Source: Odontocerum albicorne
Taxonomy: Eukaryota > Arthropoda > Insecta > Trichoptera > Odontoceridae
DNA length: 64,000 nt
NCBI GenBank assembly: GCA_949825065.1
Contig: OX463844.1
Coordinates: forward strand, 33,271,414-33,335,413
Direction of reading: 5' to 3'
A program made the translations under genes and the position numbers. Under the pieces are notes generated by a model. That model did no database searches and was not told where the DNA came from. It worked only from the letters and a program-made list of their open reading frames with translations. The stretch's first letter is position 1. Each line of letters starts with the position of its first letter. Positions 1 to 10,184 of the stretch are shown here, in pieces.

Positions 1-90
1 TCTTTCCGCATTGCTAATTGACGTATTTTATTTATTTACCAACAACTACTATCATCATCTCTTCAGACAAGAAGCATTCTGCTAAAAAAA

Positions 91-512
91 CCATGGTTAA
101 ATAAATATTATAAGAATGAATAAGGTAGGAGTGTGTGTCGTTTGCGGACAGGCCACTGCGTGGTGGCTAGTCACCTTTACAAAATGGGCATTGTTGAGAA
201 TCCCGGCTGCGAGTGTAATCTGGATGATGAATTATGGACCATATATTTTTCGGTTATCCTTTGCGTGACATATTTGATTTACTAAAAAACCGTATCTTTA
301 CCGCGTCCAATAAATGTTGCGTTTCTTCTTGCTTCGATGAACTTTTCCATTTGTAGATGGATTGTCAGTTTTTTAAGCTTAATCAGTTAAGAATTTGAAT
401 TATCTGCAATTGTCATTTTTAAAATTGTTTTTTTACATTGACTCATATAATTGCATAATGTCTGGTTTGGTGGCACAAATCATCTTAGTTTGGGAGGATG
501 CCTATTTAAAAA
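91..512 (+). mobile_element. LINE-H 3' end, copy 1 (decayed)
   Basis: About 420 bp that match 25,105-25,537 almost end to end. The + strand encodes RTGHCVVASHLYKMG followed by CECNLDDE, the C-terminal cysteine motif that follows the reverse transcriptase and RNase H region in I/R1-type non-LTR retrotransposons. After DDE the frame is lost relative to the other copy, so the second half of the Cys motif is out of frame. The shared 3' tail includes CACAAATCATC and TAGTTTGGG. This is a 5'-truncated dead copy; the clade assignment is from the motif style only. Confidence 0.75.
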
Positions 513-1159
513 AAACGAAAAATAAGACGCGCATGTATTTAAAAGATTCATGGGATTAACTGCTTACTTCTCATATAAATGCGCTTTTTCTCAAGGTTCC
601 AAATAAAGACCACATTTAACACAACCACACCGCCCCGACATATCAACTGACAGCTAAATACCAAAACTATAAAATATTCACTTGTAATTATTATTTATTC
701 AATATACCAGGACGTGGATAAAAATAAATCATTTTAATTCTTTGATTGAATTGTTACTACTCATTTTATTTACACTCATTTTATTTACAAAAATGAAAAA
801 AAATATCCGCCATGTGTTAATATAAATCAAAAGTATCTAAATTATTATCGACAATTATGAGCTATTTGAGCAACATCTGTTTTTCGATTTTACTGTTTTT
901 TTAACTCCGGAAAAAATTTCAGAGCATTCTGGATAGATCTGGTTATTTTGTGTAAAATTCCTACCATTATATTTGCCGCTTTAAAAACTGGTTAATTTGA
1001 ACTTAAATAGTGCGTCTTGATGCGAAAAAGATTGAGAAGCACTAGGCTAGGTAATGATGCCAAATAAACAACATCGCCATCCTCAATTAGTATTAATATA
1101 CTATATTTGATTGTATTTTTCTACAAATTGACTGATATCGGTCACATTTGGTCACTTTC
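513..1159. other. AT-rich stretch, nothing recognised
   Basis: No coding potential, tRNA-like head or terminal repeat seen. A short direct duplication of CTCATTTTATTTACA lies near 760-790. Confidence 0.6.
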
Positions 1160-1362
1160 ATTAATGTATAGTATTACGCTTTCGTTGTATACAATACAAA
1201 CTAATTGTCTATGGACATAAACAATCTCTAACGACCAACCAGATAGATATAACATGGTCTTGAAATAAAAATCAGACTTATACCCTATTTTAAAAAAATA
1301 GTACCGCTAGGGAATATTACCCACAATATCCGGATCGGAAGAAAAGTTAGTTAGTTCTCATT
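1160..1362 (-). mobile_element. SINE-A, diverged copy
   Basis: On the minus strand this copy reads from a worn tRNA-like head (TTCCGATCCGGATATTG, about 1330-1350) through a body with GGTTGGTCGTTAGAGATTG to a tail ending near TACAACGAAAGCGTAATAC. The same order of blocks recurs in about twenty places in the window. Family-level identity is clear from the body and tail; the head is poorly kept. Confidence 0.65.
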
Positions 1363-2254
1363 ACTGAAAATATAGCAAATGTCTCTTATTTTTTTACTTT
1401 CAGTCATATGTTTAGTAATTATGTTAGTAAAAAAATATATGTTCTTGCAAATGTTACTTAAAATATATATATTATAAACTCTTCTTTCGTATATACTACC
1501 ACTTTTATGAATATTATTTTTATCGCATCAACTTGTCGCCCCTTTATGGGAAACATAATTGCATATTTTCTCTCAGAATATACAGAAAAACAAAGGTTTT
1601 CAATCATCATATTGGGTTTCAAAATGTTTGTCATTTGATATCGAATATTCCCGGTAATAATGTCCAGAGGCGGATTATCCCACGAATATTAAACTTGACA
1701 TTTCTTACGAAAACGATTCCGGATGTGGAGTAGTAACAAATGGGGAAGCCTAGTATTTAAGGCAGCCGAACAGTGGATCTGCTTTTTACAAAGAACTACG
1801 ATTCTACAGAACTTACATAGTCCGTGGATTTTGGAAATTCATATGGTTATCTCATTTCAATAGAAATAAATACATTACCTTAAAAACATCGGTTTTCAAA
1901 CACTCGTTTTTGTAAAATAAATGTTATGATACAAGTAAAAAAAATGATTCCACATGATTTTGCCTTGAAAGTTTATATTTTTATTATTCGTTTAGTCGTC
2001 TAATTATTTTAAAATTGTTCAAAAATAGTCATTAACATTTTTTTACATATATTTTATGATATTTACAACATACCAAATCAAAATTTTGATAAAAATATGT
2101 AAATAACTAATCACCGCACAGTTGTTTGTTGTGTTATGTATAATACTTTTCTTTAACAATATTGACGACTTGCAAATGCATGTCTAGCAAAACTAAAGAC
2201 ATTATTTCTCTAGCAAATCTAAAAACATTGTTAAAATTTAATCTCTTCTTTCAG
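1363..2254. other. AT-rich stretch, nothing recognised
   Basis: Several short open frames occur here (for example 1,533-1,733), but they show no recognisable domain, codon bias or splice context. Confidence 0.55.
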
Positions 2255-2520
2255 AAAACTTTTACCCACAGCAAAAAAAAAGTAACTTTTATTTGTTTTT
2301 TTTTGCGCATTGTCGTCATTATAGATTCTTTTCGTCCAGTTTTTCAGTTTCCGTTCGTGCGACATGCCTTGCCCATTTCCACTTTAGCCAGGAAATTCTT
2401 TCAATCACACCATTCGCTGTGAGGATTTATTCATTTCTTTTTTGTCTTTTAATAAAATCGCCATCATATCTCTCTCTATTTTATTACGCTTTACGCAACC
2501 TTTTTTAATAATGCTTATTC
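2255..2520 (-). mobile_element. LINE-K fragment (RTE-like C-terminus)
   Basis: The minus strand reads VIERISWLKWKWARHVART followed by EKLDEKNL. This is the typical region just past the reverse transcriptase in RTE-like endonuclease/reverse-transcriptase LINEs (family pattern I..R...LKW.WAGH.AR). Stops and shifts flank the block, so it is a dead, 5'-truncated fragment. Its motif is distinct from the WFGH type of LINE-W below. Confidence 0.7.
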
Positions 2521-3389
2521 AGTTTCAATTACAATTTGGAAGCAAGGTGTCATATTTGTTACTCTGTAGATAGAGCCAACAAGATGATAATACTAAAAGG
2601 CCCGTTTTAAGTGGACCACACAGAAATATTTGGTTTCTGTCATATTATGTTGACCGTATTAAATTTGTACGCTGCGTCTCTGGCAACATAGATGATGTTT
2701 CTAGGAATATGGTATATTGTATTTATATAACACAATCAGCTCGGCGAGCGTGGTGGCATTGTTTATCACAATTCACGTGTGGTCTAGCTGAGGCCTTCGT
2801 ATCATCGTGTCCATTTATACCTTCGTCTCGTTATTGAATCGATCAAAACCATAACGAATAAATATTAGAAAAAAGATCTTACCCCATTCAATATAAACAT
2901 ATATAATATTCTATCATATATTTTATTCAAAGAAAACTTTAGTATTTTTTCAAGTCTTACTTTACAAGTATAGTACTAAGTTTCAAATTAAAAATAATCT
3001 ATACATACCATTTGATTAAAAAATAAAAATAATTTGTATTCAATACAGTTTTTTTGCATATTCTGTCAAACTTTATGTGTTAAGCATTCACTACTGGCTC
3101 TTTCATATTTTTTGTTATTTTTGTTATAAGGCGCATTATACCGTTTACTTATAAATAAATAATTAATCAAACTGATACTTAAAAAAAAGGGTACCAGTAT
3201 AATAATGTGAAGTGGTATCATACGATTGAAAAATTTAATATACTAAATCAATTTTGACGCCTAGAAGGGTCGGGTCATCCATCTCACATAAAGACTCTCC
3301 TTAAAATAATTCTTGGGATTAAAATGCAAATAAAATTGAAATTAAAACAAGAATATGTTTTTTCTTAATATTTGTTTTTTTTTATTCCT
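2521..3389. other. AT-rich stretch, nothing recognised
   Basis: No domain, repeat or tRNA-like block could be supported here. Confidence 0.5.
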
Positions 3390-3560
3390 TTTAAAAAAGA
3401 ACAGAATTGGTCGAAGTCATAGGTATCCTTATACCCCCCGAATACTAGGCGGAAAGAATGACTGTGTCATTCGAGAGGAGTAGCACAGCGCGGGGTTCAA
3501 ACCGGCGACCTTCCGCACAGTAGTCCTGAGAATAAGTGCGCGGCCATGCAACTTAGTCTT
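3390..3560 (-). mobile_element. SINE-B, copy 1
   Basis: On the minus strand a tRNA-like head with a B-box-like block (GCCGGTTTGAACCCCGCG) is followed by CTCTCGAATGACACAGTC, then GTATAAGGATACC and an A/T-rich tail. The same block order is seen at 10,661-10,822 (minus), 57,235-57,385 (plus) and 61,118-61,285 (plus). The body contains a small palindrome, AATGACTGTGTCATT on the plus strand. It is a short tRNA-derived retroposon; the cognate tRNA was not determined. Confidence 0.7.
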
Positions 3561-4000
3561 GTTGGGCTAGTACAAAATCACTAAAGCCGTTTGTCTTCGG
3601 TTAGAGGTGGTTTTAGTTTATTCTTCTTGATGTACGAGTATATCTTGGATCATTCTTGACATTCAAACATTCTTGACAATTAGAGCACAAGGTATTTTCA
3701 TATTTTAGACGGCCTTCTTGGCATGCATGTGCCGCTATGTATGCATTTTTTCACTGCGCATCATATTACATGGTTACTCCAGTATAGCCTTCTCCATCTA
3801 ACTAAATCGTCCGTATCGGTCTTTCAGTTGTAAAAGTGGCTGACCCTATCTCTAAGAAATTTTTGGTTCATAATATTCTCATTTTGATTGTCTCACCCCT
3901 GGTTTTGACTCTTCATGATCGGTCAAACACAAATCTTATAAATGCGAACTTTTTATTTTTTATTGTCGAGGCGTTAACACTATTCACACATTGTAATTTA
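3561..4000. other. Unassigned stretch
   Basis: An open frame runs 3,836-4,183 on the + strand but begins at a non-ATG codon and overlaps the hammerhead-like repeat, so it is not supported as a gene. Nothing else is recognised. Confidence 0.45.
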
Positions 4001-4087
4001 AATAAAACACTATTTATTTTTCATTTAACATACCGGTATAACCCTACCGGTTTCAAAATTTTCATCTCACCAAGGAAGCACAAACAA
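4001..4087 (-). ncRNA. Hammerhead-like repeat, copy 1 (core decayed, stem III intact)
   Basis: The minus strand has GAAACCGGTAGGGTTATACC followed by GGTA: the invariant GAAA, then a perfect 6-bp stem III (CCGGTA / TACCGG) and a UA cleavage-type dinucleotide. The expected CTGATGA core box is changed (reads TTGGTGA), so this copy should be inactive. It is related to 9,367-9,520 and 58,199-58,345. Hammerhead motifs of this kind are known in Penelope-like and other eukaryotic retroelements; assignment to such an element is inference. Confidence 0.5.
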
Positions 4088-4796
4088 AACTCTTGTGATC
4101 TGATTGATGAAGATACGCTGCGTGTGAAGGTCAAACGCCCAAGAAGGATTGAAGGGGGAATACACCAAGGCAGAAATCTGTGACGCCAAGTGGTTTGTTG
4201 ATACAGAAGATGTCTGATGATAATTAGCTTGAAGTCCTAAAATTCAAGCGACAGAGGGCAAAGCGAAGCGTGGAATTAGTACTCCCCTACCAGTACTCAA
4301 TATGGTCTTGTTGGTGTGGCCATATTTGTGGATCGAGAATTGGTCTCCACATACATCTCCAAGCTTCCCTTGGGGCTGCGGCATATTTTATGATAATTGA
4401 TTACGTGTTTATTTTCTTAGTCACTGCATACCTATTGTCTTTCAAGACATATAGGGACTAACAAATGTTTTTTAAATAAATCCCAACAAAGAAATTTCAC
4501 TGTTTAAATAAAAAGATATACGCTTTACTTTATGCCATATTGTATTTCCTTTGTGTCTAGTTTAATACCACATTGTAACCCACTCCTTCGTATGAAACTC
4601 TCTCGAGTGTTCGCGTTAAGTTGGGTTTATTTAATTGTTCTGCGGCAACCGTATTGTTCCGACACTTTTGCAATCTGTTAGATGAGTTACGGGAAACGGC
4701 CATGAAATTTATTGTGACATTCTAATTGCGGAAGTCAACGATGTCAATGACTTATCCCAAGGTTGAATCGGTTGTACTAATCATGGGAATTTAATG

Positions 4797-5479
4797 TATT
4801 AAAGCAGAGGTTTTCAATGTGAGTACCTAGGCGCCAATGGAGCCGCGGGATATTCCAAAAGTTTAATAATTACAGGCAATCTTAATTCGTTGATACGCTG
4901 ATTTTTTGGTAAATATAATAGGGAAAGCAATATCTAACCATTAAATATATATAAAAGTTATTTGTGTCATCTGTCTCAGCTTAGCAACTGGTTTGAAAAT
5001 TACTTTCAAGAAGATAATTTGGAGAACTACACATGTATTCAAGAACCGTTCAGGGCTCAATTTCCATTAGACTTTACGTCGGTAAAGGAATAAAGTCTGA
5101 TTGGGCTTGTCTTGCGACAGTACGTTAAAAACAATATTTGTCGATACGGAACTGGTTGAATTTTGGACATCAGTAAAAAGTGAACATCCTTTACTGAGTG
5201 CTCTCAATCTTACCGAATCCTGATTTCATTTGCGACGACTTACCTTTGCACTGCGGGATTTTCGGCGGTAACTGTAATAAAAACCAAATGTCGCTCAAAA
5301 CTCAACGTGAAAACGGAAATCAGAATAGATATGTCTTGTTTGATTCCAAGATTTGTGAAACTGGCGAAAAACAGGCTCACCCATCTCTTTACTTGGTAAG
5401 TTTTTAAAGCGTCGTGAAAAATTTTTTACACATTAAAGGCGCCATGAAATGAAAAAGTTTGAAAACCATTGTCTTAAGG
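4797..5479 (+). mobile_element. hAT transposon, internally deleted, with target-site duplication
   Basis: The element runs 4,805-5,471 (667 bp). The left end is CAGAGGTTTTCAA; the right end is the reverse complement of CAATGGTTTTCAAAC, matching the usual hAT terminus. The flanks are TATTAAAG (4,797-4,804) and TCTTAAGG (5,472-5,479), an 8-bp target duplication with two mismatches, the length hAT elements make. The interior keeps only the end of a transposase gene; BED finger and catalytic core are absent. Confidence 0.8.
5010..5410 (+). pseudogene. hAT transposase C-terminal remnant (ZBED5-like)
   Basis: Conceptual translation gives EFWTSVKSEHPLLSALNLTE, then FATTYLCTAGFSAVTVIKTK and CRSKLNVKTEIR, the C-terminal dimerisation region of hAT transposases and of the ZBED5-type proteins derived from them. 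The last part, EKQAHPSL, lies in a different frame, so there is at least one frameshift near 5,370. The block is only about 130 codons, against roughly 600 for a complete transposase. It occupies the middle of the deleted element bounded by the hAT termini. Confidence 0.75.
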
Positions 5480-5607
5480 GATCGCTGTGACTTATGGGAA
5501 AAGGCATTATTCTCTGTTCGACTTAAACTTGTTATTGTCGTCATTTTTGTTGTTGCTTTAAACAATGGTTTTATATTTTATTACCCCCACCATAATTTTG
5601 AATAAAC

Positions 5608-5658
5608 TAACGTAACATTTTTTTTATCAATTTCAATTGATAAAAAAATGTTGCGTTA
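5608..5658. repeat. 24-bp arm hairpin
   Basis: Left arm 5,608-5,632 and right arm 5,635-5,658 are reverse complements with one mismatch and one length difference in the A/T run. The spacer is about two bases. No flanking element was recognised. Confidence 0.75.
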
Positions 5659-5860
5659 AAGTCTCTTTTTGTAAATCCAGCGTTGCACAGATATCTCTAA
5701 AAATTGTTTCTTCAATAACAGGTTTCTCCTATCTCTTACGTTTCCTTTAAAATTTATTTCACTTCTAACTATGTTTTTTTCGATTTTCTGCTATCATAAC
5801 ACCGAGTTACTTTAAAACATTAAATTTTCTATATCGTCACTAAGATATCTTGTATTCTGG

Positions 5861-6095
5861 CAACCTCCATAGCCTAGTTTATAACACGCTTGACTTTCAC
5901 CCGGATGTTTCGAGTTGAATTCCCGATGGTACCCAAAAATAGGAGTCATGCACGGTAAAAGTGTTCGTCTGGTAACAATATTTGCGCACATTAAACGTGT
6001 GCGAGTGTTGGTTTCCCTACGCGCGTGGTAGTATTGTCAACTCATGCGATGACGAACTGCGAGTCCGTCTACTTTAAATATTCATAACCCAAAGG
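5861..6095 (+). mobile_element. SINE-C, copy 1
   Basis: A tRNA-like head (CAACCTCCATAGCCTAGTTT, B-box-like GTTTCGAGTTGAATTCCCG) is followed by a body that differs from SINE-A: GTTCGTCTGGTAACAAT, then CGCGCGTGGTAGTATTG and GATGACGAACTGCGAG. The same body occurs at 20,746-21,002 (minus) and 35,465-35,720 (plus). Confidence 0.7.
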
Positions 6096-6639
6096 TTTGA
6101 TTGATGGACCTAAAATTTGTGTACAATTCGAGTATGTTAAAGAGTACAATAAAAAAAATTGTGATAGAACTGAACATGTTGTATTCTTTTCATTTTGATT
6201 CTATTGTATTCACTTTATTCTTTTGTTATGCTACGAGTATATGTGATGTTTATTTTGAATTCGTTTTGTTCGATTTTTAAACATCACCCTGTATTTTTTT
6301 GTTGAATGTTGTGAAAATGGTTTCAAACTTAATGAATATGTGTTATAATTTTATTCGTGTATTGAGACGAAAATATAGATGTCAAAATGGTCAACAAGAT
6401 ACGAACAATTGCCTAGTTAATTGGATTCTGAACACATAAAACCTAATTGACGATACCACGATTCACGTTATTCATACGCATATAAATATATAACTATAAA
6501 ATGGAATTTAAAAAAAACCTTTTTTTAAATTTGTATTAGAAACCGTTATCTTTCAATTCGAAAATCTTAATTAAGCATTCCTGCCATACTAATGGAAAGC
6601 CTTATTGATATTAAAATATTAAGCTTTCGTGCAATCCTT
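6096..6639. other. AT-rich stretch, nothing recognised
   Basis: Only simple AT-rich sequence with no supported feature. Confidence 0.5.
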
Positions 6640-6950
6640 ATGTGCAGAGATTCATTCATTAATACGTGTCTCCACGTAAAACTGTTCTAACCTCTGCGGC
6701 CCCGTTTATCATATTTCCAGTAAGAAGTTGTCTTATTCCATGGGTGTCGTGCACCTCTGCAGCTTGCAGTATCGCACACTTTCATGCATAACTTCTGGAC
6801 CCCGAGGCATTAGAATGTACATATTAAGACCAACTCTGCGGTTGCCGTCTCGTTTATCATCGTTTCAGTTTGCGATCCTACCGAGTTTGTTGTTGTTTGC
6901 TAACATTGTACCACGCCAATGTAAAATATTTGACTAGACTGTTATGTAAA
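6640..6950. other. GC-richer unclassified segment with a direct repeat
   Basis: The G+C is visibly higher than in the surroundings. A block of about 30 bp occurs twice: CTCTGCGGCCCCGTTTATCA at 6,692 on, and CTCTGCGGTTGCCGTCTCGT at 6,834 on, each continuing to a TTTATCAT then TTC(C)AG. A + frame is open from about 6,728 to 6,937, but it resembles nothing I know. It may be part of an unrecognised transposon. No function is assigned. Confidence 0.4.
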
Positions 6951-7155
6951 TATTGTTTACTGAAAATCGTCCAGTCACGACAAAGTATCACGTAATATTT
7001 TATTGCTTTTCCGACATTTGTTTGTTTTTATTACTTAAAACTTATCTGAAACGAGCTGACTAAATACAGTGAAAATACAGTGCGTTAGAAAAATATGGGG
7101 TTTGTCCATATGTAACTGACTAAGAAATTAAATTATTAATGTTGAGTATGAGCTA

Positions 7156-7280
7156 AAAAATTATATGTTCAGTAGGATATAAAAATTATATGTTCAGTAG
7201 GATATAAAAATTATATGTTCAGTAGGATATAAAAATTATATGTTCAGTAGGATATAAAAATTATATGTTCAGTAGGATAT
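7156..7280. repeat. 25-bp tandem array, 5 identical units
   Basis: Five units of 25 bp (7,156, 7,181, 7,206, 7,231, 7,256), each starting AAAAATTATATGTTCAGTAG, appear identical. The array ends exactly where a LINE-W fragment begins, so it probably arose by local expansion at that junction. The absence of differences suggests it is young. Confidence 0.95.
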
Positions 7281-7283
7281 AAA

Positions 7284-7530
7284 AAGCAAGTTTAGGTGGT
7301 TTGGACATATTCAACGGATTGTTGACGAAAGACAGTTTAAACAAATTTACAATACAAGCATAAGTGAGAGTTGTAGTAGAAGACGTTCAAGAAAAGTGTG
7401 GTTGTACCAAATTAATTAAATTAAAAAAAAAAAGGTAAGGCGTAAAATAAACAGAAGGTGATGTTTGAGAATATGTATGAATGTGAATATGGCGAAGAAA
7501 GTATGTATTTATAGGAAGGTTTGGTACTAT
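7284..7530 (+). mobile_element. LINE-W 3' fragment
   Basis: The + strand reads SKFRWFGHIQRIVDERQFKQ, then IYNTSISESCSRRRSRKVWL, then after a stop MNVNMAKKVCIYRKVW. This matches the post-reverse-transcriptase block of a common insect LINE (pattern RWFGHVERM..ERL.K.IY, RGRPRKTW.DQ, MNV.EAK.VC.DR.KWR). At least fifteen fragments of the same region lie in the window; all are 5'-truncated and broken. Confidence 0.75.
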
Positions 7531-7599
7531 GTTGTCTCTGTCTACATCAACTGGTAATTTGCGTAATGATGTGTTTGTCTTTAATTATTAATATTGTAT

Positions 7600-7725
7600 T
7601 ACGCTTTCATTGTATACAATGTCACCTGGCGGGTGTATTGCCAATCTCTTCCAATAAACCAGGAATATGTTAAAGAAGCCTGAAATGAATATCACACTGA
7701 TACTCTTTTTGAAAAAAATGGAACT
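7600..7725 (-). mobile_element. SINE-A, 3' half
   Basis: The reverse of the SINE-A tail: GTATACAATGTCACCTGGCG on the plus strand, then GCCAATCTCTTCCAAT, an ATGTTAAAGAAGCC body and a run ending in GAAAAAAATGG. The tRNA-like head is missing. It faces the next SINE-A copy. Confidence 0.65.
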
Positions 7726-7734
7726 TAATAATGA

Positions 7735-7835
7735 CATTCCAGTCTGGTTTCACTTAGGGCCCATTAAAACAACTTTCTCTTTGATTAGAAGAGATTTCTA
7801 CATGGCAATAAGCTCGCCAGGTCAAAAAAAGTGTT
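7735..7835 (+). mobile_element. SINE-A, 3' half, inverted neighbour
   Basis: The plus strand carries CAGTCTGGTTTCACTTAGGG, GATTAGAAGAGATTTC and CATGGCAATAAGCTCGCCAG, the SINE-A body and tail. It lies about 10 bp from the copy at 7,600-7,725 in opposite orientation; both lack their heads. Confidence 0.65.
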
Positions 7836-7905
7836 AATAGGACATATGAATAATACACACTGGCTCATTTATTTTGGTGGCATCACGAATGGAACCTCAG
7901 GGGTC

Positions 7906-7933
7906 TTATTATTATTATTATTATTATTATTAT
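7906..7933. repeat. (TTA)n microsatellite
   Basis: An uninterrupted run of about nine TTA units. Confidence 0.95.
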
Positions 7934-8058
7934 GTTGTAACGAACATGTGTTTATAAAAAAACAAATTGAAACGGTTGTTTTAATAATATTTTGGGTTTA
8001 AATCACAGAACTGAAAACATATTTTTTTCAACAAGACCGATGCGATATTTTTATTGGA

Positions 8059-8275
8059 TTGTATATTTCACTTACATTATGTAGTGTACAACCCGGTTGA
8101 CTTATTGACGAATGGCAATCTCTTTCATCCAACCAGAAAAATGTTGAAAAAGTCTTAAGTGGAAAATAGACTGGACCTTTTCATAAATAAATATGAGTAT
8201 CAACAAGAATCAAACCCTCTATCCTCGGGTTACGATCTGTGTCTCACCAATTCACTAGGCCACGGAGTTCGTCGA
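8059..8275 (-). mobile_element. SINE-A, near full length
   Basis: The minus strand reads from CGACGAACTCCGTGGCCTAG through a worn B-box region to the GGTTGGATGAAAGAGATTG body and a tail ending near GTTGTACACTACATAATG. Block order agrees with the other long copies. Confidence 0.75.
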
Positions 8276-8714
8276 TATGTTATATAATGGTATTGAATTA
8301 ATCAGCTTTGACTGCAGGTGCGAATATTATGATAATAACTAGTGAATCACATTTTATGGCTTTCAAGTGAAGTCAATTGAAGTATTCGAACATGCATTAT
8401 ATTTTCAAACAATATGAATTGTTATAAGAAGAAAAACTCTCCTCTACAGCTGGTTTAAAAAAATAATTAATAACTTTGGTATAGATGCATGGAACCTTTA
8501 TTTATGAAAATAAAGCCTGAACATTGACCGAGAGTGATTAGAACATATTAAATTAGATAGAATATCTGGCATTATAATTTTAATTCTATGGGTAATCTTT
8601 ATTCGAGTATATTGCCGTTAAAAGAGCAAACTCCTCTCGAGTACGCTCTTTCTTGGGACATAAACTCACTATTACTAAACAAATCACGTCTTGCAGCTTT
8701 ATCAGCGCCCTAAC

Positions 8715-8931
8715 GAATCATTTATAATATGTTGTGTACACTACAACCTTGTGGAGGGATTGTCATTGGGCAATTTCTTCCAAACAATCAGAACTGGTGT
8801 TTATGAGGCCTTAAGTGAAAACCAGTCTGAAAACCCATTTTCTTTTAAATTTGGGTGCCAGCGGGAATCGAACCCGCAACTTCCGGATCGGAAGACAGGC
8901 GATTTATCAATTAGAGCATGGAGGTCGTCGT
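8715..8931 (-). mobile_element. SINE-A, best preserved copy
   Basis: The minus strand begins CGACGACCTCCATGCTCTAA, has CGCCTGTCTTCCGATCCGG and the B-box-like GCGGGTTCGATTCCCGC, then the TTTTCAGACTGGTTTTCAC body and a tail with CCTCCACAAGGTTGTAG. The head resembles a tRNA with A and B boxes about 50 bp apart. Its spacing and fusion to the body rule out a free tRNA gene. A 86-codon frame on the plus strand over it is incidental. Confidence 0.85.
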
Positions 8932-9029
8932 ACGAATTGAGTAGGAAATGATCGAATAAAGACTAAAATTTGTTTTAGATGGTTGTTTTAACTAGAATTT
9001 GGAAAAAAATCTTGAATTTGTTTGGTAGC

Positions 9030-9290
9030 TTTGAAATAATGAATCTCAAAAGACTTACGAAACAAATTTATTTTTATGATATAAATGGAGAGAGCGAAAA
9101 GAGTGGTAGGAGATATTTGAAAATAATTTAACTAAGGGAAAGGTTAAAAGGGTGAGAAACAAAAGAGCATGTATTACGACATGTATGGATGTGGTCGAGA
9201 CGAGAGCTGTATGCACAGAGAAACATGCATAGAGATCTTTCATCTCTGCCAACCTCGAAAGAGACATGGCGTGATGGTATTTATGGATAC
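9030..9290 (+). mobile_element. LINE-W 3' fragment
   Basis: The plus strand keeps the order of LINE-W: a GTGAGAAACAAAAGAGCATG block (the VRNKRAC region), ATGTATGGATGTGGTCGAG, then a degenerate Cys/Arg block and ATGGCGTGATGG at the end. The frames are broken. Confidence 0.55.
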
Positions 9291-9366
9291 TCTTCTAACT
9301 TGCCCTTTTTTGAGGCAAAAACTCAATGGTAACCCGATAACTAACATTATTTAGTTATATTATTTA

Positions 9367-9520
9367 TAGTTAAGGCATTAACATTGTGTAGGTTTAAAGA
9401 CATTTTAATGTTAGTTATAAGACATTGTTATATGAAACACTGTTTATTCCACGTTATTTAACGGTATAACCCTACCGGTTTCAAGGTTTTCACCTCATCA
9501 TCAAGGGAGCACAAACAATA
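9367..9520 (-). ncRNA. Hammerhead-like repeat, copy 2
   Basis: The minus strand has TTGATGATGAGGTG (core box CTGATGA with its C changed to T), AGGT/ACCT stem II around a GAAA loop, then TTGAAACCGGTAGGGTTATA and CCGTTA. It aligns with 58,199-58,345 over about 150 bp, including GGTTTAAAGACATT and AACACTGTTTATTCCAC flanking blocks, so the repeat is larger than the ribozyme-like part. Confidence 0.5.
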
Positions 9521-9944
9521 CTGAATTCTGTTCGAACTGGTACCGACATACACGCTTCTAACGGTAAAAAATTGGTTTGGGGATTGTGCGTAGAGGGAGG
9601 CAGGAGACAACCTCAGCAAGCAATATTTCGAAATGTTATAAAATATCGGAAGTTTTTACTGTCCCGGTTAATACGCAACGTGGTTAATTCGACCCCGGAT
9701 AGTCGGAGGTATATTGTATTTCATTTTTTTTTTGTGTTTTGAAAACAAGTAATTGCATTGGAATGAAATTTTGAAATAAAAATAACTACACGAGAGTTCT
9801 TTTAACATAAGGATTTCTCATAAGACGAGATCATATATCTGTGTGCTAGGCACAAACTGTACCTTCTTAGTTATCGGTGAAAGAAAGTTTTTTTTTTTCG
9901 AAATTTATATTACCACATTGCGGACTTTATATTGCCATGAAAAG

Positions 9945-10140
9945 AACGAAACTTTTGAGAAGATCCAGAAAAACGTAGAACGACCAAATTAATTAAATTC
10001 AGAAAGAGACTGAAGTCTCTATAATGATATAGTTTGAATGACGGCTTATATTGACGTGGCAGAAGCGAAAGATGTGTGCGAGGATGAAAAGAAATGGAGA
10101 TATCTTTTTATTCCGATAGGAACATGGTGCGATGGTGACA
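9945..10140 (+). mobile_element. LINE-W 3' fragment
   Basis: The plus strand reads LLRRSRKT (RGRPRKT region) and then YIDVAEAKDVCEDEKKWRYL, the conserved EAK.VC.D..KWR block, followed by a degenerate Y..G segment with ATGGTGCGATGGTGAC. It is a broken 3' end. Confidence 0.7.
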
Positions 10141-10184
10141 AAAGAAAATCTTTCAAATTATATTATCTATTCATCATCGCCATT

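Noticed and set aside
7156..7280. CRISPR array
   Set aside because: The repeats are contiguous with no spacers, and the DNA is eukaryotic. The same applies to the 30-bp array at 40.3 kb.
8866..8931. tRNA gene on the minus strand
   Set aside because: A- and B-box-like words are present, but the spacing is wrong, the arms do not fold and the block is fused to a SINE body repeated elsewhere.
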